NCBI GenBank assembly: GCA_021298245.1
Contig: JAJTDZ010000010.1
Coordinates: 1 to 33,343 of the forward strand
Origin: Algoriphagus sp.
GTDB lineage: Bacteria; Bacteroidota; Bacteroidia; Cytophagales; Cyclobacteriaceae
Direction of reading: 5' to 3'
DNA: 33,343 nt
The notes beneath the pieces are model-generated. The model was not told the origin of the DNA. It saw nothing but the letters and a program-made list of their open reading frames with translations, and did no database searches. Of this stretch, positions 14,891 through 21,805 are shown piece after piece (the first letter of the stretch is position 1; each line of letters starts with the position of its first letter). Made by a program: the position numbers and the translations under genes.

Positions 14891-16159
14891 ATGAGATCCT
14901 TGATATTCATCTTTTTGATTTTTCAATATCCTTTTTTAGGCTTTTCTCAAGTGCTCAATGATTCTGTATATGTAGATCATATTCTTTCCGTTAGGTTGTA
15001 CCCCCAAGGATCAGAATTTGCAAATCAATTGAACTCACCCCTTATCACTCTTGGAGAGGGTAGGGACCTCCAATTGATTTTTGATGATTTGGCATATGAT
15101 CCAGAACTGTATACTGCCAAATTGATTCACTGCGATGCAAATTGGCAAAAATCTGCCCTGCGAGATACTGATTTTTCCCTTAGTTTCAATCAATTTACGA
15201 TCCAAGATTATTCCTATTCAGTCAATACTCGGGTACCTTACATTCATTACTCCTTTGCCGTGCCCAAGGTCAGTAAATCTGGCAATTACGTGTTGATGGT
15301 CTACAAAAATAGAAATGAAGCTCAGCCTGTACTGACCAAAAGATTTATGGTGTTGGAAAATTTAGCACCTGTGGCTGCAGTCCTGGTGCCTCCCAGCCAA
15401 ACGGAAGATCGAACTGCCTTACAGCAACTCAATGCTACAGTTAATTACTCCAAATTGGAGGTGATTGATCCCAAAACTCAAGTAAAAGTCTTGATAAGAC
15501 AAAATCAGCACTGGGATAGAGTCAAGTTTCTTCAAGCCCCTACTTTTTTAAATCAAAGCAGCAAGCTGCTTAGGTACGAGTCATTTAATGGAGAAAACAC
15601 CTTTCGAGCCGGCAATGAGTTTCGTTTTGTGGACCTTCGTTTTATCCGAAGTAGGGGAGTAAATGTAGCTTTTGTCAAGGTAGAGGAATCCCTAGTCCTA
15701 GCTGATGCCATGGTAGATCAACCTAGACCTAGCATCGCTTATGCTCAGTATTTGGATCTCAATGGTCTTTACCTGGTGCAGACCTTGGATAGGCCCGGAG
15801 GAAATCCTGAGGTGGAAAGTGAGTATGTCTACACCACTTTTTACCTGAAAGACGATCCTGGCAAAGAAATTGTGATGTTGGGCGCATTGAGTCAATGGGG
15901 TAGAATCCCCGAGGCCAAAATGCTGTTTGACTCCAAAAAAGAAATGTATTCAACGACCCTCCTTCTTAAACAAGGATGGTACGATTATCAGTATGCCTAC
16001 CGATCAAAATCAGGGGATTTGAATTCGGAACCTCTGGAAGGAAGTTATTTTCAAACCGAAAACGAATACGAAGTATTTGTGTACTACAGAGGGCTAGGTT
16101 CCCGTTACGATCAGTTGGTAGGCTATGCTAACCTTCGGCCCAATAAGCGAAGATTTTAA
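14891..16159 (+). CDS. Type IX secretion system Plug protein (former DUF5103)
   Basis: The 422-residue exported protein starts with a signal peptide (MRSLIFIFLIFQYPFLGFSQ). It carries the family pattern: SVRLYPQGSEFANQLNSPLI, a beta-domain with HCDANWQKSALRDTDF, then YSYSVNTRVPYIHYSF and KSGNYVLMVYK, and later FRFVDLRFIRSRGVNV with a C-terminal beta region. In Flavobacterium johnsoniae the Plug protein closes the periplasmic end of the SprA translocon when no PorV-bound cargo is present. It is co-transcribed with the ABC-F gene upstream. The ATG was chosen by the AGGAGG and the signal peptide. Other T9SS genes are not in the window. Confidence 0.88.
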   Translation: MRSLIFIFLIFQYPFLGFSQVLNDSVYVDHILSVRLYPQGSEFANQLNSPLITLGEGRDLQLIFDDLAYDPELYTAKLIHCDANWQKSALRDTDFSLSFNQFTIQDYSYSVNTRVPYIHYSFAVPKVSKSGNYVLMVYKNRNEAQPVLTKRFMVLENLAPVAAVLVPPSQTEDRTALQQLNATVNYSKLEVIDPKTQVKVLIRQNQHWDRVKFLQAPTFLNQSSKLLRYESFNGENTFRAGNEFRFVDLRFIRSRGVNVAFVKVEESLVLADAMVDQPRPSIAYAQYLDLNGLYLVQTLDRPGGNPEVESEYVYTTFYLKDDPGKEIVMLGALSQWGRIPEAKMLFDSKKEMYSTTLLLKQGWYDYQYAYRSKSGDLNSEPLEGSYFQTENEYEVFVYYRGLGSRYDQLVGYANLRPNKRRF

Positions 16160-16201
16160 AAAAAAATCCCCTCGAAACTTCTTGAAAGTAAATCGAGGGG
16201 A
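16158..16201 (-). terminator. Strong terminator of the cas6 gene (may serve both strands)
   Basis: A 9-bp stem TCCCCTCGA (16167-16175) / TCGAGGGGA (16193-16201) with a 17-base loop (which can form an inner ACTT/AAGT helix) is followed on the minus strand by nine T (A run 16158-16166). It lies 22 bases past the Cas6 stop codon. On the plus strand it starts eight bases after the Plug stop codon, but only AATTTATG follows, so it is weaker there. Confidence 0.8.
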
Positions 16202-16222
16202 ATTTATGGGGTGGGGAATTTT

Positions 16223-17110
16223 TTAAACTTCTTCCAGTGGTTCTTCTGTTTCAGAAGGAGCTACATTTTGTCTTGTTCTATCCCGATCTCCTCCCTTGTA
16301 AGGAACAAATCCTTCTCTTTTGAATTTGTAGGGAGTAGTGCGGGTTTCCGAAGCATGAATTGCCAAGTCCATCATTCCAAATCCTTTATGAGTAAAGGCT
16401 CCTAGACCACATTTAAAAACAAAGTCTTGAACTTCAGGAGCGGCATATAAGGTGAACGGAAGGGTATATCCTCTAACTTCGTATTTGACGTCCAGATCGT
16501 ATACGGCATAAATCCGAGCAAATTTCTTTTGCTGCTCTTTTAATTTATTGACGTACACCATATCGGGCACTACTTGAAATTTGTAGAATGACTCCAATTG
16601 TTCGGGAGTATACCATCCTGACTTTTCCATTCGTGTCAAGGTGGACTCGTATAGCAAATCGGAAAATTCATCGCTATCCGGATTGATAAATCGCTTGCCT
16701 GCTTCTTCATTGAATGCAGGAGTGATGAGCACCAAGGGAGAAATACAAACAAACTTATTGGAAACTTCCAAGGTAGGTTCTACCTCAAGTTCGGTATACT
16801 CTGGAGACAGAATCAAGTTTCCTAATTCAATCTTGGACGCAGCAAATACCTGTTCCAGCAGGTAATCCATAAATTCTTCGTTTTGAGAAGAAAGAACTAG
16901 GGTGACTAGGCTGGAGTAGTAGTGTAAGCCACTTCTACTCACCTTGGTTTGCCCTTTCAATCCCGAAAAATTGAAGAAGTTATAGTTGTAAAATTCTTCT
17001 CTTCCACCCTTGATGATCAGGCCTTTAAGAAACTGAGCTAGGATGTACTGGTGATGGAAAGGCAAAAAGGAGCCTTTGTTTTTTAAGGAAAATATCAGAC
17101 GAACTCTCAC
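16223..17110 (-). CDS. cas6: Stand-alone Cas6-family RNA endonuclease
   Basis: The 295-residue protein shows the Cas6 (RAMP) layout. It has an N-terminal ferredoxin-like strand MRVRLIFSL, then LPFHHQYILAQFLKG (16-30; His19/His20 are candidate catalytic residues), a central ISPLVLITP (123-131) and the C-terminal glycine-rich loop GLGAFTHKGFG (235-245) that defines the family. Residues 255-295 form an extra charged tail (KFKREGFVPYKGGDRDRTR). Cas6 cuts CRISPR precursor RNA at repeat hairpins, yet there is no array and no other cas gene in the window. The start is GTG; there is no nearby in-frame ATG. It lies 97 bases behind ychF and has its own good promoter. The family call is firm; the role is not. 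Confidence 0.85.
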   Translation of the reverse strand: MRVRLIFSLKNKGSFLPFHHQYILAQFLKGLIIKGGREEFYNYNFFNFSGLKGQTKVSRSGLHYYSSLVTLVLSSQNEEFMDYLLEQVFAASKIELGNLILSPEYTELEVEPTLEVSNKFVCISPLVLITPAFNEEAGKRFINPDSDEFSDLLYESTLTRMEKSGWYTPEQLESFYKFQVVPDMVYVNKLKEQQKKFARIYAVYDLDVKYEVRGYTLPFTLYAAPEVQDFVFKCGLGAFTHKGFGMMDLAIHASETRTTPYKFKREGFVPYKGGDRDRTRQNVAPSETEEPLEEV

Positions 17111-17179
17111 GGTATAGAAAAATAAAATGAAATAATATAGACTAGAAAACGGTTAAAATTCTATGTGGAAAATGAACAT

Positions 17180-17212
17180 CAAAGTTAATATTATTTTTAT
17201 TCAAATTTCAAA
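17180..17212 (-). promoter_or_regulatory. Promoter for cas6 overlapping the ychF stop codon
   Basis: On the minus strand TTTG (17212-17209) and TAACTTTG (17187-17180) are 21 bases apart, a full match to the Bacteroidota consensus. The TTTG shares bases with the ychF TGA. Transcription would start near 17174, giving a leader of about 64 bases before GTG 17110. cas6 could thus be expressed apart from ychF. Confidence 0.55.
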
Positions 17213-18305
17213 CATTGAACCTAAAATGCATAATATCACCATCTTGCACCACGTATTCTTTCCCTTCTATAGCGATTTTGCCATTTTCTCTACAACCTGC
17301 TTCGGTTTTAAATTGTTTGTAATCCTCCAATCCTATGACTTCGGCTTTTATAAATCCGCGCTCAAAATCCGTATGGATGACTCCAGCCGCTTGAGGAGCT
17401 TTCCATCCCTTGCGAATGGTCCATGCCCGTACTTCCTGTACCCCAGCTGTAAAGTAGGTAATCAAATTTAATAGGGAATAGGCTCCAGAAATTAATTTAT
17501 TCAGCCCGCTTTCTTCTAAGCCATATTCTGAGAGAAACATTGCTTTTTCTTCTGGATCTTCAAATTCCGCAATTTGAGATTCTATGGCGGCACATAGAAC
17601 AATCACTTCGGCCTGTTCCTCTTTTACTTTTTCCCGAAGTTGGGTGACAAATGTATTTCCCGTATGTAGGCTGGCTTCGTCTACATTGGCTACGTACAGA
17701 ACAGGCTTGATGGTCAGTAAGTGCAACTCTTTTACCGCTTCCAAGTCCTCTTTATCTACTTCAATTCCCCTGGCATTCATACCTTGGGTTAATCCATCTT
17801 TGAATCGCAGAAGGGTGTCCAATTCTTTTCTGGCCTTGGCATCTCCTGATTTTGCAATTTTTTCAATGCGTTGAATCTTTTTTTCTACGGATTCCAGATC
17901 CTTCAACTGCAATTCGGTGTCAATCACTTCTTTATCAAAAATGGGATCTACTCCCCCTGCTACGTGTACCACGTTACTGTCTTCAAAACAACGAATGACA
18001 TGGATAATGGCATCTACTTCTCGGATGTTGGCCAAAAACTTGTTGCCTAAGCCTTCTCCTTTAGAGGCTCCTTTCACCAGTCCTGCGATATCTACGAATT
18101 CGATGATGGTAGGCACTACCCGCTGAGGATTCACGAGCCCCTCTAGTACCTGCAACCTAGGGTCGGGGACAGATACCACGCCTACATTGGGTTCGATAGT
18201 GCAAAACGGATAATTCGCTGCTTCTGCTTTTGCGCTGGACAGCGCATTAAACAAAGTAGATTTACCCACATTGGGAAGACCTACTATGCCACATTGTAAT
18301 GCCAT
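17208..18305 (-). CDS. ychF: Redox-regulated ribosome-associated ATPase YchF (OLA1 type)
   Basis: The 365-residue Obg-family P-loop protein has G1 GLPNVGKST (8-16), G2-like PFCTIEPN, G3 [17 protein letters not shown], and NVDE in place of NKxD at G4, the mark of YchF preference for ATP over GTP. A coiled-coil insertion lies at about residues 130-200, and a TGS domain occupies the C-terminus ([17 protein letters not shown], ... [12 protein letters not shown]). It binds ribosomes and modulates translation and stress responses. Its ATG overlaps the stop of the upstream permease gene by one base (TAATG), indicating translational coupling. cas6 follows downstream. Confidence 0.95.
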   Translation of the reverse strand: MALQCGIVGLPNVGKSTLFNALSSAKAEAANYPFCTIEPNVGVVSVPDPRLQVLEGLVNPQRVVPTIIEFVDIAGLVKGASKGEGLGNKFLANIREVDAIIHVIRCFEDSNVVHVAGGVDPIFDKEVIDTELQLKDLESVEKKIQRIEKIAKSGDAKARKELDTLLRFKDGLTQGMNARGIEVDKEDLEAVKELHLLTIKPVLYVANVDEASLHTGNTFVTQLREKVKEEQAEVIVLCAAIESQIAEFEDPEEKAMFLSEYGLEESGLNKLISGAYSLLNLITYFTAGVQEVRAWTIRKGWKAPQAAGVIHTDFERGFIKAEVIGLEDYKQFKTEAGCRENGKIAIEGKEYVVQDGDIMHFRFNV

Positions 18306-19399
18306 TACGTGCTAGATTTAATTTTAAATATGCGGTAAGATTTGTACCCGTGATAAAATTCCAAGACCGCTACTCGAAAGATGGTGTAAACGGGTATGGC
18401 AAAAATCATTCCGCTGATGCCTGCGATTTTTGCTCCGGCAAAGATAATCACAAAAATTTCAAGGGGGTGTACTTTTACAGATTTCGAAAAAATCATAGGC
18501 TGTAAAAAAATATTATCGATCAGGTGGACAACCGCCGAAACAGAAATGATACGAAATAAGAAATAGCTGTAATCCAAATCTGTTTCAAAGTTGCCCGTAG
18601 ATATCCCAACTACAATCCCAAAGACGGTGCCTAATATGGGTCCACCATAAGGAATGAGATTAGCAATAGCTGCAAAAAGGGCGATGGTAAGTGCATACTC
18701 TATCCCTACCAAGCTTAAGCCAGCTGCAGTGAGGAAAAATATAGCCATCACCTGGATCAAAAGCCCAAAAAGGTAATTTGTCAATAGCTTTTCTATTTTG
18801 GTAAACGTGGCTACTGAAAGCTCAAAATAAGCGTTAGGAATAAGATTTAATAAATTTCTTCTGAGGATTCCATTTTCTAAAAGAAGGAAAAATGTAATAA
18901 ATGCCACTGCAAAAATTCCCACCAAGACTTTGGTGGTAAGCGTGATAACTTGGCTGACAAAGCCGCCTACATCAAATTTACTTAAGCTGGAAAGAACTGC
19001 ATCTTTGAGTTGGATCATCAATAACCCAGGCTTGTTTTCAATCAGCTGGTACTTGATCAAAAAGCGCTCCAGCTTTTCCAAAGGCACTTCTACTTGCAGG
19101 TACAGGCTATCCAGATCCAATTCACTCAATAAAATTATTTGCCTATTGATCACTGGAAAAAATATCAATCCCAACAAAAAAATAAACGATACCACGGCAG
19201 CATAGGAAACCAAAATGGCTATCCATCTAGGTATATGCTGTCCAGCCACATGCACCTCGTTAATTTGGTTAGTAACAGGCCTCAAAAGTGAAGCTAAAAT
19301 TAAAGAAATCAGGAGGTAAAGAGAAATGCTAGAAAAATACCACCCTATCCCTAGGAGGGTCAGAAAAAACAGGAGGAGGTAGACAAAAAACTTTTGCAT
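18305..19399 (-). CDS. AI-2E family transporter (PerM/YdiK/TqsA-like membrane protein)
   Basis: The 364-residue inner-membrane protein has about seven hydrophobic segments: an N-terminal pair (KFFVYLLLFFLTLLGIGWYF, LYLLISLILASLL), WIAILVSYAAVVSFIFLLGLIFF, then LVGIFAVAFITFFLLL and three C-terminal helices with GGPILGTVFGIVVG. The signature HLIDNIFLQPMIFSKSVKVHP near the end is typical of the family, whose members export autoinducer-2 or other solutes or act as antiporters; the substrate here is unknown. The chosen start (MQKFFVYLL) excludes 12 extra residues from 19435, because that stretch falls in a hairpin and encodes no family sequence. A TATATTTG element on the minus strand (19440-19433) could be its -7 box. 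Its stop overlaps the ychF start by one base. Confidence 0.88.
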   Translation of the reverse strand: MQKFFVYLLLFFLTLLGIGWYFSSISLYLLISLILASLLRPVTNQINEVHVAGQHIPRWIAILVSYAAVVSFIFLLGLIFFPVINRQIILLSELDLDSLYLQVEVPLEKLERFLIKYQLIENKPGLLMIQLKDAVLSSLSKFDVGGFVSQVITLTTKVLVGIFAVAFITFFLLLENGILRRNLLNLIPNAYFELSVATFTKIEKLLTNYLFGLLIQVMAIFFLTAAGLSLVGIEYALTIALFAAIANLIPYGGPILGTVFGIVVGISTGNFETDLDYSYFLFRIISVSAVVHLIDNIFLQPMIFSKSVKVHPLEIFVIIFAGAKIAGISGMIFAIPVYTIFRVAVLEFYHGYKSYRIFKIKSST

Positions 19400-19412
19400 G
19401 GAGGTGAAATAG

Positions 19413-19432
19413 AAAAGGAGGCAAAGCCTCCT
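19413..19432 (-). terminator. Hairpin between the PUR gene and the permease gene
   Basis: AGGAGGC-AAA-GCCTCCT (19416-19432) is a perfect 7-bp inverted repeat. On the minus strand it is followed by TTTTCT, a weak terminator for the PUR gene. It overlaps the region just after a TATATTTG element, so it may also lie at the start of the permease transcript. Confidence 0.45.
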
Positions 19433-19478
19433 CAAATATACTTCAGTAAATCAAATCGATCACGATTCCTGGATTGGA

Positions 19479-19808
19479 TTATTCCCAACGCAACTCGTCA
19501 TTCAATTCATTTTCTGAATCTTCATTTTCAAATTGCTCAAAATCAAAGTCAGGAAGTAATTCGGTTTTCACATGATCTACTGCCTCATTTAGCGCTTGTA
19601 CAAATTTGAAGAAGTCTTCTTTGTAGAGAAAGATTTTGTGCTTTTCATAACTAAAACCATCTCCATCCATTCGACGCTTACTTTCAGTGATGGTTAGGTA
19701 ATAATCATTGCCACGGGTTGACTTGATATCAAAAAAATACGTCCTTTTGCCAGCTTTTACCTTTTTAGAGAAAATTTCATCTCTATCGTATCCTCGGTGA
19801 TCTTCCAA
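19479..19808 (-). CDS. PUR family DNA/RNA-binding protein (former DUF3276)
   Basis: The 109-residue protein matches the small Bacteroidota PUR family: GYDRDEIFSKKVKAGKRTYFFDIKSTRGND followed by YYLTITESKRR and HKIFLYKEDFFKFVQALNEA, then an acidic tail. A related one-repeat PUR protein in Borrelia binds nucleic acid; eukaryotic Pur-alpha binds single-stranded DNA and RNA. The cytoplasmic target is unknown. The start appears to be TTG (19808-19806): an in-frame TAA lies 12 bases upstream with no ATG between, and the next Met is residue 47, inside the domain. A promoter 43 bases upstream fits this start. It precedes the permease-ychF-cas6 run. Confidence 0.9.
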   Translation of the reverse strand: MEDHRGYDRDEIFSKKVKAGKRTYFFDIKSTRGNDYYLTITESKRRMDGDGFSYEKHKIFLYKEDFFKFVQALNEAVDHVKTELLPDFDFEQFENEDSENELNDELRWE

Positions 19809-19850
19809 TGTAATTTTAAATTAAGTGATGGGTTGATTGGTATTGTGCTT

Positions 19851-19883
19851 CTAAGATAAGTGAAAAGAAGGGTAGAAATCAAA
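19851..19883 (-). promoter_or_regulatory. Promoter of the PUR gene
   Basis: On the minus strand TTTG (19883-19880) is 21 bases from TATCTTAG (19858-19851), which differs from TAnnTTTG at one position. The expected start near 19845 leaves a leader of about 36 bases before the TTG codon. Confidence 0.45.
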
Positions 19884-20087
19884 GGATTTGCCTGCTTTTT
19901 TTTAAGAATCTGTAAAAAATTAGGTACAAGTGTCCTTTTTTTTGAAACAAACTTCTTTTTATTAAACATTTTTTATACTAAAACTCTTGAAAAGTCTAGT
20001 CAAATCCCTGGGAATTGGAGAAGTTGAATCTCAACTTGTAGCTGGAATGATTTGCTTATTTTTTTAAAAAACGAACTTTTGGTGCAT

Positions 20088-20116
20088 AAAAAAAGCTGCT
20101 TCTGAAAGGAAGCAGC
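20088..20116 (-). terminator. Terminator of the ferredoxin gene
   Basis: An 8-bp stem GCTGCTTC (20095-20102) / GAAGCAGC (20109-20116) with a six-base loop is followed on the minus strand by seven T. It lies 21 bases after the ferredoxin stop codon. Confidence 0.85.
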
Positions 20117-20137
20117 CTTTAATCGGGGGAGCTGAAT

Positions 20138-20485
20138 TTATTCCCCGTGCAAATATGCTTTTTTGGAAAGTAATTCTTCTTGAGTTTCTCTGTGATCTGG
20201 ATCGTCTACGCAGCAATCTACTGGGCATACTGCTGCACATTGTGGCTCCTCGTGGAATCCATTGCACTCGGTGCATTTATCCGATACGATGTAATAAAAC
20301 TCATCTGAGATTGGAGTTTGCTTTTCTGTAGCTGGTACTACCGTTCCATCAGGAAGGGTGACTTCCTTGAGATTCGTTCCTCCTCCCCAAGTCCATTCGA
20401 TTCCCCCCTCGTAAATTGCTGTATTGGGGCACTCTGGTTCGCATGCACCACAGTTGATGCATTCGTCTGTAATCATTATTGCCAT
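20138..20485 (-). CDS. 2[4Fe-4S] ferredoxin (Alvin-type)
   Basis: The 115-residue electron carrier has cluster ligands Cys9, Cys12, Cys15, Cys19 ([12 protein letters not shown]) and a second set Cys71, Cys74, Cys83, Cys87 ([18 protein letters not shown]) with the eight-residue insertion between the second and third Cys typical of Allochromatium-type low-potential ferredoxins. A long loop (about 27-65) separates the two sites. The partner is unknown. It is divergent from an acyl-CoA reductase gene; from memory this pairing recurs in Bacteroidota. A clear promoter and terminator mark it as a single-gene unit. ATG 20485 is used; MITDEC at 20476 is a possible shorter start. Confidence 0.93.
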   Translation of the reverse strand: MAIMITDECINCGACEPECPNTAIYEGGIEWTWGGGTNLKEVTLPDGTVVPATEKQTPISDEFYYIVSDKCTECNGFHEEPQCAAVCPVDCCVDDPDHRETQEELLSKKAYLHGE

Positions 20486-20504
20486 AAGTAATCGTATTTA
20501 GGGT

Positions 20505-20535
20505 CAAAGTTACACTCTCCCTAACATTGCAGCAA
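20505..20535 (-). promoter_or_regulatory. Promoter of the ferredoxin gene
   Basis: On the minus strand TTG (20535-20533) and TAACTTTG (20512-20505) are 20 bases apart, matching the Bacteroidota consensus. The expected start is about 14 bases before ATG 20485. Confidence 0.6.
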
Positions 20536-20588
20536 CAGAATTGTTGGGGATTTGCGATTAATTTTACGATTTACACCCGCCTTTTGGA

Positions 20589-20596
20589 TACTTTTG
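20589..20596 (+). promoter_or_regulatory. -7 element TACTTTTG directly before the acyl-CoA reductase start
   Basis: It is an exact TAnnTTTG match separated from ATG 20601 by only CAGC. No -33 TTG is seen at 17-23 bases. The layout copies that of the ABC-F gene (TTTTGCGGCATG there, TTTTGCAGCATG here). Confidence 0.4.
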
Positions 20597-20600
20597 CAGC

Positions 20601-21632
20601 ATGGTATTCACTCTTTCCGATAGGGTTTCAGCCTTTATCAAATTAGGTCAACAACTAGCTTCTCTTTCGGAAGAGGAGAAATCTGCGCTTTTCTTCCAAG
20701 CGCAGCAACAAAACGCATGGTTTACTTTTTCTTCCTTAGCTCAAGCCTTTAAGGGACTTCAAGTAATGTTACAGGAAGAGGACCTGAATCGTTGGATTTC
20801 TTCTTATGAGGTAAAAGAACCTGCTAGACCAAAAGAAATTGGAATTATGATGGCAGGAAATATCCCTGCGGTAGGATTCCATGACCTTCTTTGTGTACTG
20901 CTTACAGGTCATACGGCTTGTGTGAAACTCAGCTCTTTAGATAGAGTCCTTTTGCAATGGCTAATTAACCAACTTATCGCCCTAGAACCCCGATTTGCTC
21001 AGCGGGTGGTAGTGGAGGAAATGCTTAAGCAAAAGGAGGCCTACATTGCCACCGGAAGTGATAATTCTGCCCGATACTTCAGCTATTATTTTGGAAAATA
21101 TCCTCACCTGATCCGTTCCAATCGAACTTCAGTAGCGATTCTTTCTAAGAATACTTCTGATGAGGACTTGCAAAAATTAGGCGAAGACGTGTTTTCCTAT
21201 TTTGGATTGGGATGCAGGAATGTCTCCAAGGTGTTTTGCTCGAAAGAAAGCCAGCTGCATAGACTTCTAGAGATATTTTCTCGCTTTCAGGAGGTAGCTT
21301 CTCATCACAAGTATTTTAATAACTACGAATACAATAAGTCCATTTTTCTAGTCAATGGAACTCCTCATTTGGACAATGGGTTTTTGCTGCTCCATCAATC
21401 CAAAGAATTGGTATCCCCAATTGGGGTACTTCATTACGAGCTTTTCGAGGAGGAAGAAAAGCTTAAAGAAGAACTTCAGCGTTTGGATTCAAAAATTCAA
21501 TGCATGGTATCAGATGTCTCTTTTTCCCTACCGGGGGTAGTTCCCTTTGGAAAATCTCAATTTCCCCAAGTGTGGGAGTATGCCGATCGGGTGGATACGA
21601 TCGCCTTTTTACTAGGATTGGAAAAGAAATAA
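20601..21632 (+). CDS. Acyl-CoA reductase (LuxC-like)
   Basis: The 343-residue protein belongs to the LuxC/acyl-CoA reductase branch of the aldehyde dehydrogenase superfamily, which reduces acyl-CoA to aldehyde with NAD(P)H. Visible landmarks are the nucleotide-binding IGIMMAGNIPAVGFHDLLCV (79-98), LLTGHTACVKLSSLD, the ATGSDNSARYFSYYF segment and FGLGCRNVSKVF with candidate nucleophile Cys205. The protein is shorter than Vibrio LuxC (about 480 residues). Luminescence genes are absent, so a role in fatty aldehyde, alcohol or pigment/lipid metabolism is inferred. It is divergent from the ferredoxin. The ATG at 20601 follows a -7 box by four bases, suggesting a leaderless mRNA. Confidence 0.88.
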   Translation: MVFTLSDRVSAFIKLGQQLASLSEEEKSALFFQAQQQNAWFTFSSLAQAFKGLQVMLQEEDLNRWISSYEVKEPARPKEIGIMMAGNIPAVGFHDLLCVLLTGHTACVKLSSLDRVLLQWLINQLIALEPRFAQRVVVEEMLKQKEAYIATGSDNSARYFSYYFGKYPHLIRSNRTSVAILSKNTSDEDLQKLGEDVFSYFGLGCRNVSKVFCSKESQLHRLLEIFSRFQEVASHHKYFNNYEYNKSIFLVNGTPHLDNGFLLLHQSKELVSPIGVLHYELFEEEEKLKEELQRLDSKIQCMVSDVSFSLPGVVPFGKSQFPQVWEYADRVDTIAFLLGLEKK

Positions 21633-21634
21633 GT

Positions 21635-21664
21635 ACCCCCTGTATTCTTGAATGTCCAGGGGTA
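21635..21664 (+). terminator. Possible terminator after the acyl-CoA reductase gene
   Basis: CCCCTG (21637-21642) pairs with CAGGGG (21657-21662), extended by TA/TA past one bulged C, with an inner ATTC/GAAT helix in the loop. There is no T-run (ATTCTCC follows), so the call is weak. Confidence 0.3.
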
Positions 21665-21805
21665 TTCTCCTCATCTAGTTTTGATGCTCTATTTTTTAAT
21701 TAGAGTAACCTTCACTTCAGCATTCTCGTTACCTTATTTGCTGCTTTTTCCTATATTCGCAGTCGAAAAAAATAGATTCTTTAATTTACCAAACCTTAGA
21801 CTAAA

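Larger units (their letters stand above)
19809..20137. other. 329-base AT-rich intergenic region
   Basis: No convincing gene was found here. It holds the PUR promoter (19851-19883) and, at its far end, the ferredoxin terminator (20088-20116). The roughly 200 bases between them have several A/T runs and no conserved structure that I can name. A 70-residue Lys-rich frame (19757-19969, minus) overlaps the PUR gene start and looks spurious. Confidence 0.6.

Noticed and set aside
19757..19969. 70-residue Lys-rich minus-strand ORF before the PUR gene
   Set aside because: Overlaps the PUR gene start out of frame in AT-rich intergenic DNA and spans the PUR promoter; low complexity only.
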